Assembly: GCA_025463285.1 (NCBI GenBank)
Contig: JAOBWI010000089.1
Coordinates: forward strand, 37,684-101,683
Source of the DNA: Acidimicrobiaceae bacterium
GTDB lineage: Bacteria; Actinomycetota; Acidimicrobiia; Acidimicrobiales; RAAP-2
Length of the DNA: 64,000 bases
Direction: 5' to 3'
This document shows, piece after piece, positions 26,582 through 38,212 of the stretch. The notes below the pieces were generated by a model that made no database searches, was not told the origin of the DNA, and saw only the letters and a list, made by a program, of their open reading frames with translations. The position numbers and the translations under genes are program-made. How positions within the stretch are numbered: position 1 is the stretch's first letter; each line of letters begins with the position of its first letter.

Positions 26582-26812
26582 TTACTGCAGGCGTAGGTCG
26601 AGGGCCAGTGTCGCGAAGGTAAACACGAGCGCCGTGGCGACCGTAATTCGATCAAGGTTGCGTTCCACCACGGTGGAGCCCGTGGCCGCGGCCCCGAGGG
26701 AGCCGCCCATCAAGTCGGAGATTCCACCTCCGCGACCGGAGTGCAAGAGGACGAGAAAGACCAGTGCCACGGCCGAAACCGCCTCAATTGCAATGATTGC
26801 CCAGGTGAGCAT
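26582..26812 (-). CDS. secG: Preprotein translocase subunit SecG
   Basis: Small two-TM protein, VFLVLLHSGRGGGISDLMGG motif, downstream of tpiA. Confidence 0.92.
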   Translation of the reverse strand: MLTWAIIAIEAVSAVALVFLVLLHSGRGGGISDLMGGSLGAAATGSTVVERNLDRITVATALVFTFATLALDLRLQ

Positions 26813-26824
26813 TGGATCCTCCGA

Positions 26825-27604
26825 TTAGCGCTTTAGAGCGTAGCAGTCGTCACAGGCCCGCAAGATCGCATAGAACGACTCCGCCTTCAGTGACGCACCA
26901 CCCACCAAGAAACCATCGACGCCGCTCTCGCCCACCAACGTCGCGGCGTTGGTGGGAGTGACCGAACCCCCGTAGAGCACCTGGGGGGCGCTAGAGACGA
27001 GGGAGGTGAGAACTCGACGGATGAAGTCGGTCATCTCCTTCACCTGTTCGGATGACGCGTTGACCCCGGTGCCGATGGCCCAGAGCGGCTCGTAGGCCAC
27101 GGTCACCAGCGGGTGCAGACTCGCATCGAGACCTTCAAGGGCGCTGCGCAGTTGCGACTCGACCCACGCTTCGTGCTGGTCGGCGTCGCGCACGGCCAGC
27201 GTCTCGCCCACACAGAGCACCGCGCGCAGTCCGGCCCGCAGCACGCTCTGGCTCGTCGCGCGCACGATCTCGTCGGTCATGTGATAATGAGTGCGTCGTT
27301 CCGAGTGCCCGACGATCACCCAGGTCACGTTGAGTCGCGAGAGCATCGACGTGCTGATCTCTCCGGTGTGCGCCCCGTTCTCGTTGGCGTTAACGTGCTG
27401 GGCGCCGAGGGCCACGGCGAGTCGTTCGGCGTCAAGGATCGAGCTCACGGTGCGCAAGTCCACGAACGGTGGCGCCACCACCGCCTCGACGTGTTCGAGG
27501 GGATGACTCTTTAGTAGGACGCCCAGTTGTTGGACGAGGTGCAGGCCTTCGACGAAGTCCAAGTTCATCTTCCAGTTGCCAATGACGAGCGGTCGAGTAC
27601 TCAT
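26825..27604 (-). CDS. tpiA: Triosephosphate isomerase
   Basis: GNWKMN, VIVGHSERR, VAYEPLWAIGTG, YGGSV motifs. Confidence 0.97.
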   Translation of the reverse strand: MSTRPLVIGNWKMNLDFVEGLHLVQQLGVLLKSHPLEHVEAVVAPPFVDLRTVSSILDAERLAVALGAQHVNANENGAHTGEISTSMLSRLNVTWVIVGHSERRTHYHMTDEIVRATSQSVLRAGLRAVLCVGETLAVRDADQHEAWVESQLRSALEGLDASLHPLVTVAYEPLWAIGTGVNASSEQVKEMTDFIRRVLTSLVSSAPQVLYGGSVTPTNAATLVGESGVDGFLVGGASLKAESFYAILRACDDCYALKR

Positions 27605-28777
27605 CTAGTTCCAGGGACTCTCGCGAAGGGCCCGCAGCCCGGGCAGGTCGCCCAGTTCTACGAGTTCCAAAGAGGCTCCTCCACCGGTCGAGACGAAGCT
27701 GACGTCATCGCTCAGCCCGTAGGAGTCCAGAGCGGCGACGCTGTCGCCTCCGCCCACCACGCTCACGGCCGAGGACGCGGCGATGGACCGGGCGATGGCT
27801 TCGGTGCCGTCACCAAAGCGGGGGTCTTCAAAAGCGCCCATCGGGCCGTTCCAGAGAATCGTGCGCGCGCTGGCCAGCGCCGCGGTGAAGATCTCCACCG
27901 TGGTGGGGCCGATGTCCAGTCCCATGAAGTCATCGGGAATATTCTCGTCAAAGTTCACCACGGCGTCGACGCCACCGTCCGGGCCGAAGGGAGCAGACGT
28001 CGCCAGTCCGCGCGCGTCGACCGGAATCAGGACGTTGCCGCCTTCTAAGAGTTCCGCGCAGGCGTCGACGTACGAGCGATCAAAGAGCGATCCCCCCACC
28101 AAGCGACCCTCGGCGGCGGCGAAGGTGTAGGCCATGCCGCCCCCCACGATGACGATATCGGCCTTCTCCGCGAGGACTTTCATGAGGGCTAGTTTGTCTT
28201 TCACCTTGGCGCCTCCGGTCACGGCCACGAAGGGACGTTCCGGCGCGTCCAGGAGAGCGAGCAACGTTCTCACTTCGCGCTGCAGATTAGGACCACCCGC
28301 GCTCGGTAGCAACGTGGGGGGCACCATGATCGACGCGTGAGCTCGATGCGACGCGCCAAAGGCCTCGTTGACGTAGAAGTCGAAGCCTTCCACCAACGAC
28401 GCGCCAAAGTTCGGGTCGTTGGCCACCTCACCGGGGTGAAAGCGCAGATTCTCCAACAACTCAACCGACGAACCGAGTTGCGCCAGGCAGCGTCGCAGGG
28501 GGTCGACCGAGAAACGCTGGTCGACTCGCCCGTCCGGGCGACCAAAGTGCGTGCACGCCACGACCGTGGCGCCGCGTTCTTGTAGTCGTTCAAAGAGTGG
28601 CAGCGCTGAACGCAGTCGAAAGTCGTCGGTGACGCTCAACACACCGCCGACGTCGGCCACCGGCGCGTTGAAGTCCACGCGCACCAGTACCCGTTTGCCG
28701 TGAAGATCCCCCCAGCGTTCGATGGACGGTACGACGTTCGACACCCCGTTAGCGACTGACGTGACGCGCGAGGTCAA
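27605..28777 (-). CDS. pgk: Phosphoglycerate kinase
   Basis: RVLVRVDFNAPV, GGAKVKDKLALM, LWNGPMGAFE, STGGGASLELVE; exact start uncertain (overlaps the gap stop). Confidence 0.96.
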   Translation of the reverse strand: MTSRVTSVANGVSNVVPSIERWGDLHGKRVLVRVDFNAPVADVGGVLSVTDDFRLRSALPLFERLQERGATVVACTHFGRPDGRVDQRFSVDPLRRCLAQLGSSVELLENLRFHPGEVANDPNFGASLVEGFDFYVNEAFGASHRAHASIMVPPTLLPSAGGPNLQREVRTLLALLDAPERPFVAVTGGAKVKDKLALMKVLAEKADIVIVGGGMAYTFAAAEGRLVGGSLFDRSYVDACAELLEGGNVLIPVDARGLATSAPFGPDGGVDAVVNFDENIPDDFMGLDIGPTTVEIFTAALASARTILWNGPMGAFEDPRFGDGTEAIARSIAASSAVSVVGGGDSVAALDSYGLSDDVSFVSTGGGASLELVELGDLPGLRALRESPWN

Positions 28778-29759
28778 CCAGACGGCTCGAGTAGCCCCAC
28801 TCGTTGTCGTACCAGCCGAACACCTTCACCAGCGACTTCGCCTCGTCCACGGGCTGCACCATGGTGAGAAGCGAGTCGAAGGTGCACGACGCCGGGCTGC
28901 CCACAATGTCCGACGAGACAATGGGTTCGTCGGTGTAGACCAGGTAGCCCTGTAGCGGTCCGCTCTCTGCCGCCGCCCGATAGGCCGCGTTGACCTCTTC
29001 CACGCTGGTCGAGCGCACCAGTGCGGTGAAGTCGGTGATACTGCCGACCGGCACGGGAACGCGTAAGGAGGTCCCGTCGAGTCGGCCCTTCATCGAGGCG
29101 AGCACCAGGCTGGTGGCCCGCGCCGCGCCGGTTGAGGTCGGCACCACGTTGATCGCCGCGGCCCGAGCTCGTCGCATGTCGCCGTGGGCCAGGTCGAGCA
29201 GGTTCTGATCGTTGGTGTAGGCGTGCACCGTCGTCATGAGACCGGCGTCGACGCCAAAGGCGTCGTCCAGCACCTTCACCATGGGAACGAAGCAGTTGGT
29301 CGTGCACGAGGCGTTGGAGATAACGCGATCCGTACTCGGGTCGAAGTCGTTCTCGTTCACGCCCATCACAAACGTCGCGTCGGCGTCGCCGGAGGGCGCA
29401 GAAATAATGACCAACTTGGCCCCGGCGGCCAGATGAGCTCCGGCGGCCTCGCGCGAGGTGAAGATCCCCGTCGACTCGATGACCACGTCAATGTCGAGCT
29501 CGCCCCAGGGCAGATCGGCCGGGTTGCGCTCGGCGTACACCTTGATGACGCGATCGCCCACGTGTAACGCGTTCTCGCCCACGCTGACCGCGAGATCGAG
29601 CGTGCCCTGGGTGGAGTCGTACTTGAGGAGGTGGGCGTTCGTGGGCGTGGGCACGAGGTCGTTGACGGCCACGATCTCCACGTCACCGTACCCGAGGGCG
29701 GCTCGAAGAAAACCCCGCCCGATACGTCCAAAACCATTAATCGCAACCCGTGTGGCCAC
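28749..29759 (-). CDS. gap: Glyceraldehyde-3-phosphate dehydrogenase
   Basis: INGFGRIGRGFLRA, SNASCTTNC active site, WYDNEWGYSSRLVDL. Confidence 0.97.
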   Translation of the reverse strand: MATRVAINGFGRIGRGFLRAALGYGDVEIVAVNDLVPTPTNAHLLKYDSTQGTLDLAVSVGENALHVGDRVIKVYAERNPADLPWGELDIDVVIESTGIFTSREAAGAHLAAGAKLVIISAPSGDADATFVMGVNENDFDPSTDRVISNASCTTNCFVPMVKVLDDAFGVDAGLMTTVHAYTNDQNLLDLAHGDMRRARAAAINVVPTSTGAARATSLVLASMKGRLDGTSLRVPVPVGSITDFTALVRSTSVEEVNAAYRAAAESGPLQGYLVYTDEPIVSSDIVGSPASCTFDSLLTMVQPVDEAKSLVKVFGWYDNEWGYSSRLVDLARHVSR

Positions 29760-29785
29760 TGGTGTCCCCTCTTCTCGCCGACTGT

Positions 29786-30646
29786 CTATCTTGGCACCTC
29801 GCCCAGCACGGCCCCGGCCAATTTTTGCACATCGTGCACCAGGCCCCGGGGGTCCGAGAGATCGCGCACCCGGGTCTCGACCGTGCAGGAATCCTCGGCG
29901 TAGCTGGAGCGCTCATCGACCAGCACCAGATCAACGTTCACACCGTGACGACGTAGCGCGTCGACGTGGTCGTCCAGTCGAAACCCCTCGGTCTCGGGGT
30001 TCTCGGCGTGAAGATTCGCCACGTAGAGTTTCTTCGCCCGCGTGCCGGCCAGCGCCTGAGTGATGCCGGGCACGACGCAGGCCGCCAACACGCTGGTGAA
30101 AAGGGAGCCCGGTCCAATCAAGACGACGTCGGCGCGCTCGATCGTCTCGACGGCCACGATGGGGGCGGCCGGGCTGGCCGGCTCCAGACTCACCCGTCGA
30201 ATGGTGGAGGAGGTGGCCACTTTGGTCTGTCCGCGCGTCGGTCCCTCTTCGGTCGCGGCCAACAGCACCACCCCCTCGCTGCTGGCCGGCAGGATGGTGC
30301 CCTTCACACCCATGAGCTGGGCCAGTGCCGCGACCGACTCCTCTAAGTTGCCCGTCGCGTCGAGCAGTCCGACCAACAGAAGATTCCCGACGGCGTGTCC
30401 GCTCAACTCACCGACCTTGAAACGATGTTCAAAGGACGCGGTGAGCGGATTATCGGGGTCGGCCAGGGCGACTAAGCATTTTCGAATGTCTCCGACCGCC
30501 GCCACGTTGAGCATCGCGCGCAGCCGTCCGGTCGAGCCGCCGTCATCGGCTACCGAGACGACGCCCGTAACGTCGTCGGAGATCAGCTTGAGCGCTCGCA
30601 GGGACACAGCGGTGCCGTGACCCCCACCCACGGCGACAACTTTCAT
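29786..30646 (-). CDS. yvcK: YvcK/CofD-like gluconeogenesis factor
   Basis: MKVVAVGGGHGTAVSLRALK, VVSVADDGGSTGRLR, GPGSLFTSVLA; internal ATG at 30646. Confidence 0.93.
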   Translation of the reverse strand: MKVVAVGGGHGTAVSLRALKLISDDVTGVVSVADDGGSTGRLRAMLNVAAVGDIRKCLVALADPDNPLTASFEHRFKVGELSGHAVGNLLLVGLLDATGNLEESVAALAQLMGVKGTILPASSEGVVLLAATEEGPTRGQTKVATSSTIRRVSLEPASPAAPIVAVETIERADVVLIGPGSLFTSVLAACVVPGITQALAGTRAKKLYVANLHAENPETEGFRLDDHVDALRRHGVNVDLVLVDERSSYAEDSCTVETRVRDLSDPRGLVHDVQKLAGAVLGEVPR

Positions 30647-31488
30647 CGAGCCAGGTCGCGGTGAAACACAGCACTCTCGATACCGAGGCGCCGACGAATC
30701 TCCTCGGCGATGGCCACGCTGCGGTGTCGACCCCCGGTGCAGCCAATGGCGATCGAGAGGTACGACTTGCCCTCCAAGGCGAAGGCCGGAATCTGCCACT
30801 CGAGCAGTCGTACTACGTCGTCAATGAAGTGCTGGGCCGGCTCTTGTTCCAGCACGTAGTGGGCCACCGGGGCGTCCAGTCCGCTGAGGGGACGCAGTTC
30901 GTCGATCCAGTGGGGGTTGGGCAGGAACCGGCAGTCAAAGACGAGGTCGACGTCGCGCGGGATGCCGTAGGTGTAGCCGAAGCTCACCAGCGACACGCGC
31001 AGCGACTGCCTGCCGCTCGCGTCACTAAAGGTCTCCACGATTCGTCGGCGCAGCTGGTTGGTGTTGATCGAACCGGTGTCGATGACCAGCGCCGCCGCTT
31101 CTCGAATGGTGGAGAGCTGCGCTCGCTCGTCGGCGATGGAGTCGGCCAAGGTCGCCGCTTTGACGGGATGGCGACGACGGTTCCCTTCGAAGCGATGGAT
31201 CAGGACTTCGTCGGGGGCGTCGACGAAGAGAATCTTGGCGTTGTCGTGACGAGCCTGGAGCTCTTGTTCCACCCCCAGCAGAGCCTGGGGCTGCACCCCG
31301 CCGGAGCGGCCCACGATGAAGGCAATCCCGGGATAGTCGTGCGATCCGTCCGCGACCAGTTCGTCGACGCGCACCACCAGCGCCAGAGGCAAGTTGTCGA
31401 TCACGAACCAGCCGAGGTCTTCCAAGGCGGCCGAGACCGTCGAGCGACCCGCGCCCGACATGCCCGTCACCAACACGACTTCACTCAT
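30643..31488 (-). CDS. rapZ: RapZ/YvcJ-like nucleotide-binding protein
   Basis: VLVTGMSGAGRSTVSAALEDLGWFVIDNLP, SFGYTYGIPRDVDLVFDCRFLPNP, IGCTGGRHRSVAIAE. Confidence 0.95.
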   Translation of the reverse strand: MSEVVLVTGMSGAGRSTVSAALEDLGWFVIDNLPLALVVRVDELVADGSHDYPGIAFIVGRSGGVQPQALLGVEQELQARHDNAKILFVDAPDEVLIHRFEGNRRRHPVKAATLADSIADERAQLSTIREAAALVIDTGSINTNQLRRRIVETFSDASGRQSLRVSLVSFGYTYGIPRDVDLVFDCRFLPNPHWIDELRPLSGLDAPVAHYVLEQEPAQHFIDDVVRLLEWQIPAFALEGKSYLSIAIGCTGGRHRSVAIAEEIRRRLGIESAVFHRDLAR

Positions 31489-33343
31489 CGCGATCTTCCT
31501 TCGTAGGTCGCGGCGCGCTGGGCGCCTGAAGATGATCGTAGAGCCTGCTCGCCACGTCACCGGGCAGCCAGGTCAACGCGTGCAGTTCGTCTAACGTCGC
31601 CTGGCGTAAGGCGTTGAGCGAACCGTACGCCCCCAGGAGTCGTTCGCGTCGCGCCGGGCCGAGACCGTCTACTCCCTCCAGAGAGGAGGCCACCATGGAC
31701 TTGCCACGCTTCGATCGGTGAAAGGTGATGGCGAAGCGGTGCGCCTCGTCGCGCAGTCGCTGCACCAGATAGAGCGCCTCCGAGCCTCGCTCTAAGACGA
31801 TCGGCACGGAACTGCCGGGGCGATAGAGCAGCTCCTCGCGTTTGGCCAGGGCCACGAACTCCACCAGCCCTTCTAGGTCCAGCGAGCGAGCGGCCTTCTC
31901 GGCCGCGTGGAGCTGCGGTAGTCCCCCGTCGATGATGATGAGATCGGGTCGACGGAATTTGGTGCTGGCCTGATGATCTTCCCAGTGGGTGAGACGGCGT
32001 CGCACCACCTCTTCCATCGCCGCGACGTCGTCGCTGCCGATGACCTCTTTCACGTTGAAGTGGCGATAGTCACTCTTCAAGGGCAGGGCGTCTTCAAAGA
32101 CGACCATCGACCCGACGTAGTTCGTGCCCTGGAGGTGACTCATGTCGAAGCACTCAATACGAAAGGGGGGCTGCTCGAGGTGGAGGGCGGTGCCCAGTTC
32201 CTGCAGGGCTCGAGCGCGCACGTTGTGATCGGCCTGTCGACGCAGGGAGTCCCGTCCGATCACCGCACGGGCGTCGTCGTGGGCCAACTCCACCGCTCGT
32301 CGGCGCTTGCCCCGTTGGGCCACCACCACCTCGACGGGCCGACCCCGAACCTCGCTGAGGTACTGGGTCACCAGCGGTGACGAGAACGTCGCACTCTCGA
32401 GCACGACCACCGGGGGTACCGACTCCGCGTCGAGGTAGAGGTCGGTTAGGGCATTCTCTAGGATCTCGCGATCGTCTTCTTCTAAGGAGCGATCGACCAG
32501 GTGGACCGTGCGACCAACCACCCGGCCAAAGCGCACGCGAAAGCGCACCAGGGCGGAGCGGCTTCCTTCGTTGGCGATGGCGATGACGTCTAAGTTCGAG
32601 TGATCGTCCAGCACCACCGTTTGGGTGTTGGCCGCCCGTTCCAAGGCCGCCAGGCTGTCGCGCGCCTTAGCCGCCGCTTCGTAGTGCGTGTGGGCCGACG
32701 CCTCTTCCATCTGGCGTTGAAGAAGGTGGCGAAGTTCGCGGACGTCACCTTCGAAGAAACGGGCCCAGGACTGGACTAACTGCTGATAGCCGGTCGGGTC
32801 GATCGCCCCCACGCAGGGTCCCGAACACTTAGCGATGTCATAGAGCAGGCAGGGTCGATTGATGCGCTGTTGGTAGTTGAACTTATGTTGGGAACACGAG
32901 CGCAGGGGAAAGGCTTCTAAGAGTTCGTCCATCGTCACCCGCAGGGCGCGCACGTTGACGAAGGGGCCGAAATACCGCACCCCTTTGACGTGTTGTCCGC
33001 GCGTGACGTAGGGCGCGGCGAACGGGGTGCGCGAGTCCAGGGCCACGAAGGGAAAACTCTTGTCGTCCTTCAGACGCATGTTGTAGCGCGGCTGATTCGC
33101 CTTAATCATCTCGTTCTCGAGGATGAGGGCGTCCACCTCGCTGGGCGTCACGATCCACTCGACGGAGGTCGCCTCGTTCATCAAGAACTGGGTCTTGTCG
33201 CTCAGCCCCTCGGGGCGTTGGAAGTAGCTGGACAGACGCTGGGCCAGTACGCGCGCTTTGCCCACGTAGATGATGGTGCCCCGGTCGTTTCGAAAGAGAT
33301 AGCAGCCACTCTGGCGGGGAATGCCCGAAGGCTTGGCCAACAT
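31481..33343 (-). CDS. uvrC: Excinuclease ABC subunit C
   Basis: GCYLFRNDRGTIIYVGKARVLAQRLSSYF GIY-YIG, CLLYDIAKCSGPC, ECFDMSHLQGTNYVGSMVVFE, IIDGGLPQL. Confidence 0.97.
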   Translation of the reverse strand: MLAKPSGIPRQSGCYLFRNDRGTIIYVGKARVLAQRLSSYFQRPEGLSDKTQFLMNEATSVEWIVTPSEVDALILENEMIKANQPRYNMRLKDDKSFPFVALDSRTPFAAPYVTRGQHVKGVRYFGPFVNVRALRVTMDELLEAFPLRSCSQHKFNYQQRINRPCLLYDIAKCSGPCVGAIDPTGYQQLVQSWARFFEGDVRELRHLLQRQMEEASAHTHYEAAAKARDSLAALERAANTQTVVLDDHSNLDVIAIANEGSRSALVRFRVRFGRVVGRTVHLVDRSLEEDDREILENALTDLYLDAESVPPVVVLESATFSSPLVTQYLSEVRGRPVEVVVAQRGKRRRAVELAHDDARAVIGRDSLRRQADHNVRARALQELGTALHLEQPPFRIECFDMSHLQGTNYVGSMVVFEDALPLKSDYRHFNVKEVIGSDDVAAMEEVVRRRLTHWEDHQASTKFRRPDLIIIDGGLPQLHAAEKAARSLDLEGLVEFVALAKREELLYRPGSSVPIVLERGSEALYLVQRLRDEAHRFAITFHRSKRGKSMVASSLEGVDGLGPARRERLLGAYGSLNALRQATLDELHALTWLPGDVASRLYDHLQAPSAPRPTKEDRDE

Positions 33344-36180
33344 TAGGGGCGACCGTTGCCGGCCAACACCTCTTTCAGCACCGTGCCGGTCGCCGTGTTG
33401 AGCTGCGCGATGTCTTCCGGCGTACCCTCGCCCACGACCAAGCCGCCGCGACGGCCTCCTTCGGGCCCGAGGTCAATAACCCAGTCCGCCGTCTTGACGA
33501 CGTCCAAGTTGTGTTCGATGACCAACACCGTGTTGCCCTGGTCCACCAACCGGTGCAGCACCTGGAGAAGTCGGTTCACGTCCTCAAAGTGCAGACCGGT
33601 CGTCGGTTCGTCCAGGACGTACAAGGTGTGGCCGGTCGGGCGACGTGCCAATTCCGTGGCTAACTTGACGCGCTGCGCTTCGCCACCCGATAAGGTCGGC
33701 GCCGGCTGGCCCAGGCGCACGTAGCCGAGTCCCACGTCCATGAGGCTTTGGACGTGTCGCAGAATGAGCGGCTGACGCTCGAAAAACTCCAGGGCCTCGG
33801 CGATGGGCATGTTCAAGACGTCGGCGATGGTCTTGCCGCGGTACCTGATCTCGAGGGTCTCTCGGTTGTAGCGCGCCCCGTCACAGACGTCACAGTTGAC
33901 GTAGACGTCGGGCAAGAAGTGCATCTCGATCTTGATGGTGCCGTCCCCGGCGCACGCCTCGCAGCGCCCGCCTTTCACGTTGAAGGAGAACCGGCCTTGT
34001 TGGTAGCCGCGAATCTTCGACTCCTGGGTCTCGGCGAAGAGCTTGCGGATCTTGTCGAAGACCCCGGTGTAGGTGGCGGGATTGGATCGCGGTGTGCGAC
34101 CGATGGGCTGTTGGTCTACGGCCACCACTTTGTCGAGATACTTCACTCCCAGGATGGTGTCGTGCTCGGCCGCTTTGGTCTTGGCCCGATTGATCTGGTG
34201 TTCGAGCGACGCTAAGAGGATGGCGTTGATGAGAGAGGATTTGCCCGACCCCGACACGCCGGTTACCGCCACGAACTCCCCGAGGGGAATCTTGACGGTG
34301 ATGTCGCGCAGGTTGTTGGCCCGCGCTCCTTTGATGGTGAGCGTCTTTCCATCGCCCAAGCGCCGCGTGGCGGGTACCTTGATGGCCTTAGCCCCTGACA
34401 GGTACTGCCCGGTCAAGGATCGCTTGTTCTTGAGCAGGGCCTCGTAGTTACCGGCGTGCACCACCTCGCCGCCGAACTCCCCCGCCCCGGGGCCGATGTC
34501 CACGATGAAGTCGGCCATACGAATGGTCTCTTCGTCGTGCTCCACCACGATCACCGAGTTACCGAGATCGCGCAGTCGCTCCAGCGTGGCGATCAGTCGG
34601 CGATTGTCGCGTTGGTGTAGTCCGATGGATGGTTCGTCCAGGACATACAGCACGCCGACGAGGTAGCTACCGATCTGGCTGGCCAGACGAATGCGCTGGG
34701 CTTCGCCACCCGACAAGGTGGCCGACGCTCGACTCAAGGTGAGATAGTCAAGACCGACGTCCATCAAGAAGGTCAGTCGTTCGACGATCTCTTTAATGAC
34801 TTGGTGCGCGATGGTCTCTTCTCGGGCGCTCAGGCTCAGCCCGGCGAAAAAGGCGATGGCCTCGTCGATGGTGAAGGCGTTGACCTCGGCGATGTTGCGC
34901 TCGTGCACCCGCACCGCCAGGACGTCGGGCTTGAGGCGTTGACCCTTGCAGGTGGTGCACTCGACCTCGCGCATGTACTGCTCGGCCTGTTCGCGCGACC
35001 AGTCGCCGTCGGCCTCGTTGCGCTTTCGTTCCAACCAGTCAACGATGCCGTTATAGGTCGTCTCGTAGGTTCGCACCCGTCCGTAGCGATTTTTGTACTT
35101 GACGGCCACCGACTTCGTGTCCACCCCGTAGAGGACCAGTTTTCGATCTTTGGCTTTTAGCTTCTTCCACGGCGTATCGACGCTGAAGCCGCCCAATGTG
35201 GCGATGCCGCCGATGAGTCGCTCAAAGTACTTGAATCGGGCCCCCGCCCAGGGCGCGAGCGCCCCGTCGGACAGCGAGAGCGTGTCGTCCGGTACGACCA
35301 GATCGGGGTCGACTTCGAAGCGCGTGCCGAGACCGGTGCACACCGGACAGGCCCCGTAGGGCGAGTTGAAGGAGAAGTCGCGGGGAGCCAACTCACTAAA
35401 GCTGATACCGCAGTCGCTGCAGGCCATCTTCTCTGAGAACTGGACCATCTCCTCAGGATCGAGGAAGAGAAACTTCACCACCCCTTTGGTGAGTTTGAGA
35501 GCCGCTTCGACGGACTCAGTCAGGCGCTGGCGATTCGTCTTCTTGACCGTCAAGCGGTCCAGCACCACGTCGATAGTGTGTTGCTCGTAGCGAGCCAAGG
35601 TGAGAGAGTCACGTTCGGAGAGCTCCATCACGACCCCGTCGATGCGAACCCGCGAAAAGCCCTGACCGGCTAGCTCGTTCAGCAGCGTGCTGTACTCACC
35701 CTTGCGTCCTTCGACCACGGTGGCTAAGACCAGAAAACGCTCACCGTCTTGTCGCGACAGAACCTGATCGACGATCTGCTGGGGCGTCTGACTGGTAATG
35801 GGCCGGCCACAGTTAGGACAGTACGGCACGCCGATGCGCGCGTAGAGGAGACGGAGGTAGTCGTGGATCTCGGTAATGGTGCCTACCGTCGAACGCGGGT
35901 TGCGTGAGGCGGTCTTTTGGTCGATGGAAATCGCGGGTGAGAGGCCCTCGATGAACTCCACGTCGGGCTTGTCCATCTGGCCGAGGAACTGACGGGCGTA
36001 GGCCGAGAGGCTCTCGACGTACCGGCGTTGCCCTTCGGCGTAAATGGTGTCAAAGGCCAGTGACGATTTACCCGATCCCGAGAGTCCGGTGAAGACGACC
36101 AGCTGGTCACGCGGGATCTCCACGGAAAGGTTCTTCAGGTTGTGTACCCTCGCTCCTTGGACCCGAATCGACTTAGACAT
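33343..36180 (-). CDS. uvrA: Excinuclease ABC subunit A
   Basis: [35 protein letters not shown], zinc-finger motifs, [19 protein letters not shown] twice. Confidence 0.98.
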   Translation of the reverse strand: MSKSIRVQGARVHNLKNLSVEIPRDQLVVFTGLSGSGKSSLAFDTIYAEGQRRYVESLSAYARQFLGQMDKPDVEFIEGLSPAISIDQKTASRNPRSTVGTITEIHDYLRLLYARIGVPYCPNCGRPITSQTPQQIVDQVLSRQDGERFLVLATVVEGRKGEYSTLLNELAGQGFSRVRIDGVVMELSERDSLTLARYEQHTIDVVLDRLTVKKTNRQRLTESVEAALKLTKGVVKFLFLDPEEMVQFSEKMACSDCGISFSELAPRDFSFNSPYGACPVCTGLGTRFEVDPDLVVPDDTLSLSDGALAPWAGARFKYFERLIGGIATLGGFSVDTPWKKLKAKDRKLVLYGVDTKSVAVKYKNRYGRVRTYETTYNGIVDWLERKRNEADGDWSREQAEQYMREVECTTCKGQRLKPDVLAVRVHERNIAEVNAFTIDEAIAFFAGLSLSAREETIAHQVIKEIVERLTFLMDVGLDYLTLSRASATLSGGEAQRIRLASQIGSYLVGVLYVLDEPSIGLHQRDNRRLIATLERLRDLGNSVIVVEHDEETIRMADFIVDIGPGAGEFGGEVVHAGNYEALLKNKRSLTGQYLSGAKAIKVPATRRLGDGKTLTIKGARANNLRDITVKIPLGEFVAVTGVSGSGKSSLINAILLASLEHQINRAKTKAAEHDTILGVKYLDKVVAVDQQPIGRTPRSNPATYTGVFDKIRKLFAETQESKIRGYQQGRFSFNVKGGRCEACAGDGTIKIEMHFLPDVYVNCDVCDGARYNRETLEIRYRGKTIADVLNMPIAEALEFFERQPLILRHVQSLMDVGLGYVRLGQPAPTLSGGEAQRVKLATELARRPTGHTLYVLDEPTTGLHFEDVNRLLQVLHRLVDQGNTVLVIEHNLDVVKTADWVIDLGPEGGRRGGLVVGEGTPEDIAQLNTATGTVLKEVLAGNGRP

Positions 36181-38212
36181 AGGGGGAATCTACCGGTTCG
36201 TCCAGGGCACTCGGGCCGTTGACGGGGGCCAGCGCTTGGCGCTGAAGGTTCTGCAGGGTGTCGCGAAGGACGGCCGCCTCTTCGAATCGAAGTTCGCCGG
36301 CCGCCATCAACATCGCCTCCTCCACTCGGGCGATTTCGAGGCTGAGATCGTCAGACGAGACGTCGTCCAAAGAGGCCACGCCGTGCATCTTGGAGATCAC
36401 CTCGCGCGGGGCTTCGCTGCGCAGACGGTTCAATATGTCCGCGACATTCTTCATCACGCTCCGGGGCTCGATGCCGTGCTCCTCGTTGTACGCCGTCTGC
36501 AATAGTCGTCGTCGCTCGGTCAAAGAGATCGCCGCGCGCATGGAGTCGGTCATAGTGTCGGCGTAGAGAATGGCCTGTCCACTGGAGTTGCGCGCGGCTC
36601 GTCCGATGGTCTGAATCAGCGCGCTGCGCGAGCGTAGAAACCCCTCTTTGTCGGCGTCCAAGATGGCGACGAGCGAAACCTCCGGCAGGTCCAGGCCCTC
36701 GCGCAACAGGTTGATGCCGACCAGGACGTCGAACTCGCCCAGTCGAAGAGAGCGCAGGATCTCGATGCGCTGAATGGTGTCGATATCGCTGTGCAAGTAC
36801 TGAACGCGATAGCCCGCCTTGGTCAGAAACGTAGTGAGGTCTTCGGCCATGCGCTTAGTGAGGGTGGTGATGAGGGCGCGCTCCCCGCGAGCGATCACCA
36901 CGTCCAGACGCGAGCGCAGGTCGTCGATCTGATTTTTGGTGGGCATGACGAACACTTCGGGATCGAGAAGACCGGTCGGGCGAATGACCTGTTCAACCAC
37001 CTGGTCGGAGTGTTCGATCTCGTAGGGTCCCGGGGTGGCCGACACGAAGACCATCTGGGGGACGAGCTCCATGAACTCATCGAAGTTGAGCGGGCGATTA
37101 TCGAGCGCGCTGGGCAGACGAAAGCCGTGCTCGACCAAGGTGAGTTTTCTCGCTTGGTCCCCCGCGTACTGCCCGCGAATCTGTGGCACGGCCACGTGGG
37201 ACTCATCAATCACTACCAAGAAGTCGTCGGGAAAGTAGTCCAACAACGTGAAGGGCCGCTCCCCGCGGTGGCGGCCGTCGAGGTGAGCTGAGTAGTTCTC
37301 GATGCCCGCGCACACCCCGGTCTGCTCCATCATTTCTAAGTCGTGCTCGGTGCGCGAACGAAGTCGCTGGGCCTCGAGTAACTTGCCCTCCGACTGAAAG
37401 ACGCCTAACTGCTCGGCCAGTTCCGTCTCGATACCGCGACACGCTCGCTGCAACGTGGCGAAGCTAGCGGCGTAGTGCGAGGCGGCGAAGAGGGTGAACT
37501 CGTTCACTCGACCATGGCCTTCCATGGTGACCGGGTTGAAGAAGGAGATCTCCTCGATAACGTCGTCGAAGAACGACACCCGCACCGCTTCGTTGCTGTA
37601 GGCCGGCTGGACTTCGAGGGTGTCCCCTTTCATCCGAAAGGTTCCTCGATCGAGAACCAGTTCGTTGCGGCTGTACTGCATTTCGACCAAGCGAGCGAGT
37701 AACGGGCGCTGCTCGAATCTCGCCCCTACTTCTAGGGGCAGCATCCGCTCGCGATACTCAATTGGCGAGCCCAAGCCGTAGATGCACGAGACCGACGCCA
37801 CGACAATCGTGTCACGATGCGTCAACAGCGAGGAGGTCGCAGCGTGACGCAGCCGGTCAATCTCTTCGTTGACCGAACTATCCTTCTCTATGTACGTGTC
37901 AGTCCTCGGCACGTAGGCCTCGGGTTGGTAGTAGTCGTAGTACGACACGAAAAACTCCACGCGGTTCTGGGGCAACATGTCGCGCAGCTCCGAGGCCAAC
38001 TGAGCGGCCAGGGACTTGTTCGGTTCGAGGATCAACGTCGGACGCTGAACTCGCTCCACCAACCAGGCGATGGTCGCCGTCTTACCGCTGCCGGTAATAC
38101 CCTCCAAGGTCTGATAGCGCAGACCATCCTCGACGCCTCGGGTGAGTGCGGTGATGGCGGCCGGTTGGTCCCCCGCCGGCTGAAAGGGTGACTCAACGAG
38201 AAAGTCCGTCAC
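36173..38212 (-). CDS. uvrB: Excinuclease ABC subunit B
   Basis: [48 protein letters not shown], helicase motifs, C-terminal UVR motif. Confidence 0.98.
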   Translation of the reverse strand: MTDFLVESPFQPAGDQPAAITALTRGVEDGLRYQTLEGITGSGKTATIAWLVERVQRPTLILEPNKSLAAQLASELRDMLPQNRVEFFVSYYDYYQPEAYVPRTDTYIEKDSSVNEEIDRLRHAATSSLLTHRDTIVVASVSCIYGLGSPIEYRERMLPLEVGARFEQRPLLARLVEMQYSRNELVLDRGTFRMKGDTLEVQPAYSNEAVRVSFFDDVIEEISFFNPVTMEGHGRVNEFTLFAASHYAASFATLQRACRGIETELAEQLGVFQSEGKLLEAQRLRSRTEHDLEMMEQTGVCAGIENYSAHLDGRHRGERPFTLLDYFPDDFLVVIDESHVAVPQIRGQYAGDQARKLTLVEHGFRLPSALDNRPLNFDEFMELVPQMVFVSATPGPYEIEHSDQVVEQVIRPTGLLDPEVFVMPTKNQIDDLRSRLDVVIARGERALITTLTKRMAEDLTTFLTKAGYRVQYLHSDIDTIQRIEILRSLRLGEFDVLVGINLLREGLDLPEVSLVAILDADKEGFLRSRSALIQTIGRAARNSSGQAILYADTMTDSMRAAISLTERRRLLQTAYNEEHGIEPRSVMKNVADILNRLRSEAPREVISKMHGVASLDDVSSDDLSLEIARVEEAMLMAAGELRFEEAAVLRDTLQNLQRQALAPVNGPSALDEPVDSPYV

